Assembly: GCA_016758965.1 (NCBI GenBank)
Contig: JAEPRB010000083.1
Span: 87,187-151,186, forward strand
DNA: 64,000 nt
Reading direction: 5' to 3'
DNA from: Circinella minor
Taxonomy: Eukaryota; Mucoromycota; Mucoromycetes; Mucorales; Lichtheimiaceae
Shown: positions 12,677 through 22,427 of the stretch, in pieces
Layout of the letters: every line of letters begins with the position of its first letter
Position numbering within the stretch: position 1 is the first letter of the stretch
Program-made: the position numbers and the translations under genes
Notes under the pieces: generated by a model
The model's database searches: none
What the model was told of the DNA's origin: nothing
What the model saw: only the letters and a program-made list of their open reading frames with translations

Positions 12677-13803
12677 TTTAATACTAACTATAAATATAGT
12701 TACTTGAACGGGATCCATGTGAACGATTAGGTTGGGACGGGGTAAAATCAATTCAAACCCATCCCTATTTCTCCCACCTTGACTGGGACGACGTTGCCAA
12801 ACTCGCATTAACACCACCTTATATTCCTGAATTAGCTAGTGAGACAGATTTATCTCATTTTGATGAAGCATTTATCAATATGTCTCCACGTATTAGCAAT
12901 CTTTCTCAAAATAATTCCAAAGAAGAATACCTTTTTGAGGGTGATAATAATGAACAAGACCCATTTGCAGAAGATTTTTCATTTGATCCAGAACGTGATA
13001 GAGTTCCCATGAGTGAAGAACAAGAACATCCACCTCGTTTATTACGACAAAAATTGCAACGAACAAGAGCACAACAAAGGAAATCGGGAAAAGATCGATT
13101 TTCTTCAAGCTCTTCATTACTTTCGTTTTCACCAGGTGAAGTCATTCGTCACACAGATACAATGCCATCTTTTTTACAACAACAACGTTATTCGCGACAA
13201 CGCCACAGTGCTGCATTATCTGCTCAACATATGGATTATTTGTTGTCTACTGCTAATAATAATGCAATTACACCAACAACACATACAAAAGATTATTACC
13301 AACCCCATAATAACCAAGAGCAATTTCAAGAACAATTTCAAGAACAGCAACCTATTGTAGCAGAAACATCTTCTTTATGTTCATCCATGACAATGTCTTC
13401 GGTACCAGATGATGAAGTTCATATGGAGGATGTTAGTGATAATACATCTAGTGATGATCGAATATTGTGTACCCAGCAACAACAACACGATCATCATCAT
13501 AATGAAGAAAATATTTCTTCATCATCAGCAGCATCTATGTCTAATAATAGTCATAGACAGTATCATCAACAGCAAAATAGGGGTGATCATAGTCCTTATA
13601 CTCGACCTCATTGTCCAGTACCAGGACAGGTACGACCAAATATTTCACTTGGTTCATCTAATTCTAATTCTACTTCAACTACACCTATGACTTCACAGCG
13701 ACATTCAATGTGTTTATCTGATAATTTACATGATAATCATAATAATCCTACTCATGAATGGCAACAACAACAACAACAGCATTCTTATGTTTCCATGGTT
13801 TAA
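10989..13803 (+). CDS. PX-domain AGC serine/threonine kinase (SGK3/Ypk-like)
   Basis: Five exons (10989-11075, 11159-12066, 12160-12385, 12486-12593, 12700-13803) join to 810 aa. Residues about 1-133 form a PX phosphoinositide-binding domain ([18 protein letters not shown], then KIPFPAL, ending [10 protein letters not shown]), suggesting endosomal membrane targeting. A poly-Gln linker follows. The kinase domain (about 209-470) has a Gly loop GKGCMGKV, the ALKAI lysine, YRDLKPEN, DFGLSK, an AGC activation loop [12 protein letters not shown], and VDYWSLG. Downstream, FAEDFSF matches the AGC hydrophobic motif. A long Gln/Asn/His/Ser-rich tail has no recognised domain. The PX-AGC order is that of animal SGK3. 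The usual aromatic residue at the Gly-loop tip is Met. Upstream activation by PDK1/TORC2-type kinases is inferred from the motifs. Confidence 0.88.
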
Positions 13804-14306
13804 TTTCCAATATGATACGTATATGTATATATTCTACATATACATATAATAACATACGTATAAACACTCCCCTAATTTCTACATTATATATACACACACG
13901 CACGCTATATCCATTCATACATTTATTTTTTTAATATACCAACAGACACACATACACAAGTACATATTTCATTGAAAAAAGTTTATAATATTTTTTTTTT
14001 TTATTTTACCATTAATAATAATTTTAGTCATAATTTTTCGCTTTTCCGTACGAGTAATATTTTCTCCCTTGATTTATTATAGTAGATTTCCCTTTTTATT
14101 TTTTTTATAATAACAACAATAATTTTCACGTTTTATTAATATATATGTACAATTGCATTATTTATTTTTTATGTTTTTATTATTATTTTCTGATAGATGG
14201 AGGATATTTGGATGCAGAAGGCAATGGATTCTCATCTATTTAAAGATTTATATTTATTTTATTTTATATTAGTAAATAATTGTCAAGTTGTACAATATTC
14301 CTTGTT
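13804..14306. other. Convergent 3' intergenic region
   Basis: Between the 3' ends of the PX kinase and GPN1. AT-rich, with no gene seen. It must contain both 3' untranslated regions. Confidence 0.5.
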
Positions 14307-15826
14307 TTACAATACATTACCACTATCATATTCATCATCTTCTTCATCTTCGTCATCAATTTCTTCTTGGTCTTCCTGCTCCCAAGTTTCATCTATCGGA
14401 TTTATATATTTATTTGTTTAGTAATGAGGAGGTTATAAAAAATATGATATATATATAAAGGGGATGTAGAAGGAGATAGGTATATAAGAATGTAATAGAT
14501 AAGAAGCAGGTTTATGACAAAGGATATATATATATATATATATGTGTTATTTTAGTTACCTCGAGAAACACCGCCCAGGGGTACTTCAGTTCCTTTAGAT
14601 ACTTTCATGTCATTCATCAATTTGGATAATTGTTCTTGTTTACGTTTCTCCTCTTTTTCCATCTATAAAAAGAATAAACATTGTTTTATTTTAGTATGTC
14701 ACGTGTGGTTTGTAAACGCCTCTTTCCTTAAATTGATTACCTTTTCTCGAATTAATCGTTCAATCTCAGGTTTATATTCACTAAAAATGGTAAAAGAATA
14801 TAATAACAAATTAGAATCTTTATGTATAGAATCAAAAGAGCCCCCCTTCCTTCCTTCTCTTCCCCTTTTCAAAATTCTTTTATTTTCACAAACATGATAA
14901 TAAATAACTTACGTTTCATATTCATCTGCAGCTTCATCTACAGCCTTGAAAAAATCATCAACACCATTTCCAGTAACAGCTGAAACACCTACCACTTTTA
15001 AATGATTATAAAATTCATCCAATACTAAACTCATGGAATTCATTAAACTACTCATATAACTGGTATCATGACTCAATGCTTCTTGAAACTTTTCGAAATC
15101 TGTCATCCATTCTACTGCAAAATCATGTGATACAACATCTGTCTTATTGAATACCAAAATAAAAGGTAATTTAGTCTTGTAAAGAATCGAACAAGCATAA
15201 AGCATATTGGACATAAATGTTGCAGGTGCTGTGGTTCTTGGTGTATCAATAATATATGCAATCACTGTAGGATAAGTAGCTGCCAATGTATCCGTGATAA
15301 TAGCACCTGAAGCAGACCATGTAAAGATTTCAATTTGACCAGGTGTATCAACAAGAATATTGGAAACTGAAGTAGATCTTTTACTGACTAAGTCGAGAAC
15401 TTGATCGAATTTTGTTGTAAATAAATTGAGGGATGTTAAAATGCCACCATTAGGACCCAAGTTATATTGTTTCATGACTTCTTTATAGTTGACAGTGTCA
15501 CGAATATCAATGTTGGCTGTAAATGGTAACGATCCAACAGCTGGATCCAAATTTAATACATAAGGTGGTGTTTTTTCAGCATGAAGTTGAGCAATAATAC
15601 GCTATATATTGGTTATTATAATTATTATAATTATTATTATTGTTTCAAGAATTAAAAGACGTGTTAGTAAGCAAAGTGTGGTTTTTTTTTTTTTGAGAAT
15701 TGCTGCTGGGTTTTTTTAAGAATTTTTTATTACCTGCATAAATGTAGTTTTACCCGATCCTGCCATACCAATGCATAAAATGACAGGTGGTTGTTTTTTT
15801 TCTTTATTTTCTGTACTAGTTGACAT
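14307..15826 (-). CDS. GPN1: GPN-loop GTPase 1 (Npa3/XAB1), RNA polymerase II assembly factor
   Basis: Cytoplasmic GTPase needed for assembly and nuclear import of RNA polymerase II. Exons 15826-15734, 15601-14913, 14780-14741, 14662-14560 and 14392-14307 join to 336 aa, somewhat shorter than yeast Npa3. Seen: P-loop [16 protein letters not shown], the diagnostic Gly-Pro-Asn loop in [17 protein letters not shown] (G3), VFNKTDV (G4) and GVSAVTGNG (G5). The tail has a charged coiled stretch (EIERLIREK, then [10 protein letters not shown]) and a strongly acidic end, both typical of GPN1. The start lies about 50 bases from the duplicated transporter fragment, so part of its promoter may have been altered by that rearrangement. 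Confidence 0.94.
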
Positions 15827-15879
15827 TATTTGATGTTATTAAAAAGATCTTCAATGATCGTTTTTTACTATGTAAAGGA

Positions 15880-16863
15880 CAGTTTTTTTTTATTTTTTGT
15901 TGCTCAGACCCAAATAAAAAAAAGGCGGAGCTTTCTTTTTTCTATGTTGTCAAAAAAAAAAAAAAAAAAAAAAACCAGCGCATCAAAATTGTCAGTTATT
16001 CTCAACATATTTGCAAGAAGTATAATGCCTCATTTTGGTTCAAGGCTTTATTTACATGTCAAAAGAAAGATCACATATAATAGGTGTCATTACATTATAA
16101 AATTATTATTTTTTTTATTAACTGTTGTAAATATCTACATAATCTCTTATTTCTTTTCTGTTGTGTTTTGTATATTAATATCTTCAGATGATATAGCAGG
16201 AGCAAAAGATTCATCTTGTTGACCTTGTTCCTTTTTTTGAGCATTTAAATCATCTAATCCAATAATTTGTCCATTTTTATCCTCATAAAGATTTTGCATA
16301 AAATCTTTATTTCTCTCTTCCTTTCCTAACAAAGCTATACGAATATTGTAAAATATGTTTGATTAGTATAAGCTTTTACTTTATACGTACGTACGTACTT
16401 ACATATTAGAACTACTAATATATATTACAAAAAGACTTACTGGTAATAATAAGACATGCAACTACACATCCCATAAAAATAGCTTGTGTAAGACCTATAT
16501 CAAAATACATAATATAGTAAGTACGTAAAGAGTAAATATATTATTCATCATTATTTTATTTCAAAATATACCATAATCTGGAATAGGTTTTCCATCACGT
16601 AATTGTAAGCTACCATCCGAATTTCTTAAAGGATATCTTTCTCCCAAAGTTGCTTGAATTTGTGAGCTAGCTGCACTAATCAAGTTACCTAGTTGATAGG
16701 CTAAGCCTGAAAGAAAATAAAACATTTTTTATTCTAATAATTAATACTACAGCCAATAATAATATCATACGTAAGAGGAAAAACTTACCTGGCATTAATC
16801 CACGGAAATTAGCAAAAGCCAGCTCATTTAAATGAGCAAGAACAATACCTATAGTAAATATTA
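15880..16863 (-). pseudogene. Duplicated 3' part of the JEN1-like transporter gene (copy A)
   Basis: Nearly identical to 22174-23150, introns and 3' flank included. It contains the last exons of the transporter, ending at stop 16147, but no 5' part. The break lies inside the intron before the exon that starts GIV(P/L)AHLNELA, and ADE5,7-derived sequence begins at 16864. Across the exons the two copies differ by almost nothing, except for a cluster of seven changes in about 36 bases next to the break. Pro-to-Leu and Pro-to-Phe changes result there. It is in the same orientation as the complete gene and lacks its promoter and most membrane segments, so it is judged a non-functional fragment. 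Confidence 0.9.
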
Positions 16864-18096
16864 CACCAAGACCTTTGGGAATATTGTCGAGGAAACCGCC
16901 ACCAGTGATATGGGCCATACCCTTGATCAAGCCCTTGCGGATAGCAGGTAAAAGTTGCTTAACATAGATACGAGTGGGTGTTAACAAATCACGACCCAAA
17001 GTAGTACCCTTTTTCCATGGGGATGGAGATTGGTACGATAAACCAGGTTGTGTGGCAATGATCGTACGAACAAGTGAGAAACCGTTTAAGTAAACACCTG
17101 AAGAGGCCAAACCCAACAAAACATCACCAGCCTTGATGGGGTTGTCGGCACGAGGAAGAATCTTGGAGCGTTCAACAGCACCAACAGAGAAAACTGCACC
17201 ATCATAGTCACCCAATTCATCAAGAACAGGCATTTCAGCGGTTTCACCACCAATCAAAGCTGGATCAGCTTGAAGACAACCTTCAGCAACACCAGCAACA
17301 AAGTCTTTGGTGACGTCTACTTTAAGTTTACCACAAGCATAATAATCCAAGAATAAACGAAATTTAGCACCTTGAACAGTCAAGTCGTTGACGTTCATGG
17401 CAACCAAATCGATACCAACAGTATCATGAATACCACACGTTTGAGCAATTTTAAGCTTGGTACCAATACCATCTGTAGCAGAGACGAGGATAGGATCAAC
17501 AAATCAGCAGCCTTTAAATCAAAGAGACCACCAAAACCACCAATATCAGAATCAGCACGACACGACACGATGTGTGGATTTGACAAGTGGCTTGATTTTT
17601 TTAACCAAAAGGTTATCAGCATCAATATCCACACAAGCAGCAACATAAGAAAGACCGGTTTCCTTTTGTTGTTCGTCAGCATATTTGAAAGCTCTAGAAT
17701 AAAGAAAATAGTGAGTAAATTATGTTGCTTTTTTTTAAAGAATTGGTTCACAAATTGTCCCATTTTTTTTTTTTACCTGTGAGCGATATCGTTACGATAG
17801 TATATGCCTTTGAATTCAATGGACTTGACACTAGCATAAACCTTGTTAGCGGCTTCACGTAAAGTAGATTTAGTGGCAGGAGCAGCCAATACACGACCAC
17901 CTGAAGTCAAAAGTTTACCATTTTCTAATTTGGTACCAGCATGGAATACTAACACATCTTTGAGAATATCCTTGATAGTAATTTCCTTGTTCTTAGGATA
18001 ATTACCAGGGTAGCCACCTGAAGCAATGATAACAGTAGCGCCATATTCTTGCTTGGTCGTAATGCTAACAACATCCAGACAGCCTTCAGCACAAGC
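16864..18096 (-). pseudogene. ADE5,7: Broken fragment of ADE5,7 (GARS-AIRS fusion, purine synthesis)
   Basis: Reads from the C-terminal part of glycinamide ribonucleotide synthetase (ACAEGCLDVV, SGGYPGNYP, VFHAGTK, SGGRVLA) into aminoimidazole ribonucleotide synthetase ([55 protein letters not shown]). It starts abruptly at an exon edge near 18096 and stops at PKGLG, where transporter sequence takes over. An intron at about 17696-17776 is retained, so this is not a processed copy. Two frame breaks are visible in the N-terminal part of the AIRS domain: near 17555-17570, where the normal frame meets TGA, and near 17509, where one G appears deleted after KAA. The enzyme must be encoded elsewhere if the pathway is intact. 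Confidence 0.88.
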
Positions 18097-18392
18097 TTAA
18101 AATAACAATTCATGTTAATTGTCATAATCAAACTCCACCAAGTTTAAAATATGCACCAACATAATTTGGCACGGCTAAAGTGAAAACCAATAAAAAAAGA
18201 TTATGACGTTTGGATTTGGCCAATCAATTTGACTATGACATATTGCTGAGATTTAAACAGGAAGCATAAAGCATAAGAGAAAAAGTTCAATTATATATTA
18301 ACCCACTAAACGTATTTTCTTTTCTTTCAGGCGAGTTCTTTTCTACTCTCCGATACAATAAATTATACAAAAAAAAAAAAAAAAGCTTCACA

Positions 18393-18612
18393 ATGAAATA
18401 TAACTCTAATAATAAAAGACGTGGAAGAAAAAACAGAAGGAAGAAATTCTAATGCCAGGAAAAAATCTAATGGAACAAAAGCATTATCCAGTGGAGATTT
18501 CATGATTGCGTGTGGAGATGAAAATTCTACTGATGTTAATGATTCCAAGGACATTGTCGACAAACCGAACCATTAGTCGAAGTACTGCCATTGAATCAAG
18601 CGCTATGGTATC

Positions 18613-18643
<31 letters not shown>

Positions 18644-19631
18644 GAAGTGATAAGTATGTCTTTAAAAGTGTTAATTGTAGTTGTAACATAATTTAGTGTT
18701 AACAGATCCAAATTCTATTATAGCACTTCAAATATTTACAAATAGCAACAACAATAATAATCCGTTTAAAGAAATCCATAAAAAAAATCAAGGACATGTG
18801 CCATATATATGTGGCAGCATTGAATGCAAAGGGAACAACAAGAGAGCAGAGTGCAATAATGTCTGTGGCAAAATCAATTGTAGAGACAAAAATGACAGCA
18901 AAATGCATCTCGATCATATACAGAGTGCGTATAACAAATAGCTATCTATTATCATTATTTATTTTTTCAAAAGTTATAAGTTCTAATCCATATATAAAGT
19001 ATAATTGTCATTTTACAATAGAATAATCTCGCTACTGGGACCATTTCCTAATTGGGAACAATTAATTCTCTTTGCCTCATATATGGTATACGGACCCAAC
19101 TTACCGCCGCAGCCACCACAAGTTCCTGCTGACAAAACGCGTGGATCCAGTTTGTAAGAAAAGTTTGTTTTGTTTTGTTTTACGTCGGCAAGGGCACAGA
19201 AAAACAGAGTCTTGCCATCTTATTGACTGTTTTTTTCCCCTTGTAGTTACCGTTTTATTTCCACAACTACACTTCAAAAGCAACCAAACCTTCAATATTC
19301 TTTAATTTTCGTATGTGCGATTTGTAACGACTTCCATTGTAGTATTGAGCAACTTGATAGTCATTTCAAAACCCATCTTATTCAACCGGGTCCAAGTACT
19401 TCTTCAATCTCCAGCACAACTTCAACATCATCCTCTTCCAACACAACCCCACTCTTATCTTCTGCTTCTGGTGTAAATCAAGCTTTATCGTCTGCACCAC
19501 CACCAACAACAACAACAACTAATAAACGTTTCGGTAACAGTGATCTAGTAAACAATCGGGTATGTATATAGATGACATAAAAAAAGTAAAACAAGTCTAC
19601 AAGTTGCTTACACGTACACACATACACACAT

Positions 19632-19666
<35 letters not shown>

Positions 19667-21030
19667 CATATTTTTTTCATAGATCAAAATTATAAAAACA
19701 CAAAAAACTATCACTTTTGATACCACGTTATCTTATCGGATCGTTCCAATCAATACACCAAGAATTACACGAGCAGATCGAGAAAAATTATCCAACCATT
19801 ACGTATTTAGAATGCAAAGCATTGACAACATGATAGAAGATACAGCTATTAGGGGGTTTCAAAAATGAAAAATTAATTTTTTGAAATCTGCGAAAAAAAT
19901 TCATTTTTGAAACCCCCTATTGTAGAAGGAAACCAGAATGATCAAAGGAAACTTGCTTCGCTCCATAGCCATCATGCAAGTAGTTTGGAACTCTTGAAGC
20001 AAATTCTCTCGTCTTGTCGGTCGCATACTGATATGGAAGATTACCAATACCCAAGTCTCAATGCTGCCAGTACCACTCAAGATGAAAAAGCATTTTACCG
20101 TATGGTCAAGCACGTTCTTATGGATTTTGTCTCAAAATGTTTCCGGGCCACGTCAATACATTCAAACCATGAAAGGACCTTTTTTGCTGATCGTGTAGTA
20201 CCAATTTTCTCTGTATTCGAGAATCATCATCAAAATATTCATTTCAAATGGTAAGTTGTTATACAAAAAAAGAGAAGTTACGGGGATAAGGCATACAAAA
20301 AAAAGTTTTCAAAGATGGGAAAAGAAAGTATTGTTTTGTTGAACATAGAAACTTATCATTCGAGTTGATAACCCAGGTGCGAGAAAACAATTAAAAGCTT
20401 ACGAACGATTTCATTTTTTTCCATTGATGTTCAACGCATAAGTCCATGAAGCATCATCAAGTGGAGAAACCGAGAACATGAATCATACTCAAGATGATGC
20501 TTTGAAATTAATTAAGGCACTGACGTCAATCGTATATTAAAAGCATATCAAATGAAAAATGCTCGATTCGAAACGTTCAACAAGTTTAAAGCCATTAGTA
20601 TTCAAGTAGTTAAACGCAAACTCACGTTGTCCGTTCTTTCTATGGCACCCAACAAAAAGTTTGTTTTTGATGAGCGACGTAGCGCGACAATTCCAATCAC
20701 TTTTCACAAACGGTATGATTGGCTTCAAGTGTTTGAATTGTTGGCAGATTTTGAGGTAGGCGCACGGATACGGTTTTGTAATTATGACTTAGGTATATAA
20801 TGAGGATCATAGATGTACAATGGCTAATAAATTATTAATTTTTGCAGCAACTTCTAAATGAACAAGATGAAATTGAAGGAATTTTGAGACAAGAGAATAG
20901 TAGCGGTCGAGCGGCTGATGATAAAACGATCCAACAAGTATTTGAAACAACTGACTATAATATGAATGGGTCACAAATTGTTTTAGATAACATCAGCGAT
21001 ACTAACACTTCCCTTGATGATGCCGAGTAA
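18393..21030 (+). pseudogene. Decayed multi-exon gene with a C2H2 zinc finger, family unknown
   Basis: Starts with a basic stretch (MKYNSNNKRRGRKN). A Cys-rich exon follows (about 18717-18930), then an exon giving LLGPFPNWEQ and a proline-rich run, then a C2H2 finger (CAIC, 12 residues, HFKTH) at about 19318-19370, then Ser/Thr-rich sequence. A larger domain includes FADRVVPIFSVFENH, EASSSGETENMNHTQDD and VVKRKLTLSVLSMAP. The C-terminus ends LDDAE at 21030. Splice sites are mostly usable (for example 19157/19250 and 19560/19682). Lesions: a frameshift near 18450, a long poly-T at about 18617, a 68-bp foldback insertion at 19851-19918 and a frame change near 20540. I do not recognise a function. 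It could be transposon-associated or a lineage-specific nuclear protein. Confidence 0.6.
19851..19918. mobile_element. 68-bp foldback (hairpin) insertion with ATT duplication
   Basis: Perfect 19-bp inverted repeats, AGGGGGTTTCAAAAATGAA at the left and its complement at the right, separated by 30 AT-rich bases. ATT flanks both sides (19848-19850 and 19919-19921). Removing the element and one ATT restores an open frame (DTAI then VEGNQND) across the interrupted exon. This supports a true insertion after the gene was coding. Confidence 0.8.
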
Positions 21031-21035
21031 TTATA

Positions 21036-21211
21036 CAGTAAAACCCCGCTTTTTGCACCCTCGATTTTTGCACACTCCCTCTTTTTGCACACCTTTTGGT
21101 CACAATCCCACTTTGATTTTACTATGTTTTCAATCCCACTTTTTGCACACCCCCGGTTTTTGCACTACTTTCGAGCCAAATCCCACCTGTGCAAAAAGCG
21201 GGGTTCAACTG
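21036..21211. mobile_element. Pogo/Tigger-type MITE, 176 bp
   Basis: Flanked by TA on both sides. Terminal inverted repeats start CAGTAAAACCCCGCTTTTTG on the left and CAGTTGAACCCCGCTTTTTG on the complement of the right, about 24 bp each. The interior holds several further copies of the TTTTTGCACACCC unit in direct orientation. No coding capacity. It lies three bases after the stop of the C2H2 relic. Confidence 0.85.
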
Positions 21212-21213
21212 TA

Positions 21214-22173
21214 ACATTTATATATTAAATGAACTGTTTTTTTTTCTTTTCCTTTATTCTTTGAACATACCAAATTATACTAAACACTCCCCCTCCTTCA
21301 TACTAATCAAAGCAAACAAAAAAAAAACCTCTCCTCCCGTACTGAATTGACACCCTTTATCTTAATAAGAGATTTCGTTTTAATCTTGGGGATATACAGT
21401 ATTTACATTGCTGCCTGTACATAGAGCATTCCAGTTTATCAAACAAAGCGGCATGCTATTTCTGTGTTTATTGGTAGGACAACATTACTTTGACCACCAC
21501 CAGCAGCAACAACAACAACACCCGATGAAAACAAACCTAAATAGTTATATTTTTTGTATCGTTAATTAATGAACCCCTCTACGATCTTGTATTCTGTTTT
21601 TTGTATTATTATTAAAGAACTTAAGACAAAATATATATATATATATATATATAAGAAAGATTGTTTGAAGCAATCACACCCCTTATAGGAACATACCATT
21701 GTATCTTTTTATAATGATTAAATATGGTCGTCCGATTTGTCAAATAAAAAATAAAAAAAATGAGGAGGGAAGGAATATTACTAAAACAGGAGAAATAATT
21801 CCATAAATGGAAGTATTGCTTGGAATCAACAAAGAGATCCTTCCAAATTAGGAACGATTTGATGGACTCAGTGCTGATTGCACGTCTATTTTTATTTTTA
21901 CACCAAATGAAATACTCCTTGTTGCCAACGCAACAAACCTATTATAGATCGTCATGACAATGAAGTGTCGCGACTTTGAATAGATCATTACGTGATGAAA
22001 ATATTATTATTATTATATTTTTTGCACTGCACAAATGAAAGCCTTTTGCGCTGCGCGAAAAGTTGATTATTTAACGCTGTTTTGAAAGAGTGTGATAATT
22101 GTCTAATATGCTGTTGGAAATCATGAAACCATACATAAATTTTATTACATGCAAGTGAAGAAAAAAAAAAAAA
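21214..22173. other. Intergenic sequence inside the inserted block
   Basis: No gene seen. AT-rich, with a TA repeat near 21632-21651 and a CAG/CAA-rich stretch near 21500. It ends where homology with copy A begins. Confidence 0.5.
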
Positions 22174-22427
22174 GCAGTTTTTTATTTTTTGTTGCTCAGA
22201 CCCAAAATAAAAATAAAAAATAAAAAAGAGCGAGTATGTTGTTATCAAAAAAAAACCAGCGCATCAAAATTGTCAGTTATTCTCAACATATTTGCAAGAA
22301 GTATAATGCCTCATTTTGGTTCAAGGCTTTATTTACATGTCAAAAGAAAGATCACATATAATAGGTGTCATTACATTATAAAATTATTATTTTTTTTATT
22401 AACTGTTGTAAATATCTACATAATCTC

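Noticed and set aside
12893..13690. Several open frames antisense to or out of frame with the PX kinase tail
   Set aside because: Shadows of the Gln/Asn/His-rich exon.
20523..20530. TGACGTCA-like CRE within the C2H2 relic
   Set aside because: Lies inside former coding sequence. Likely chance.
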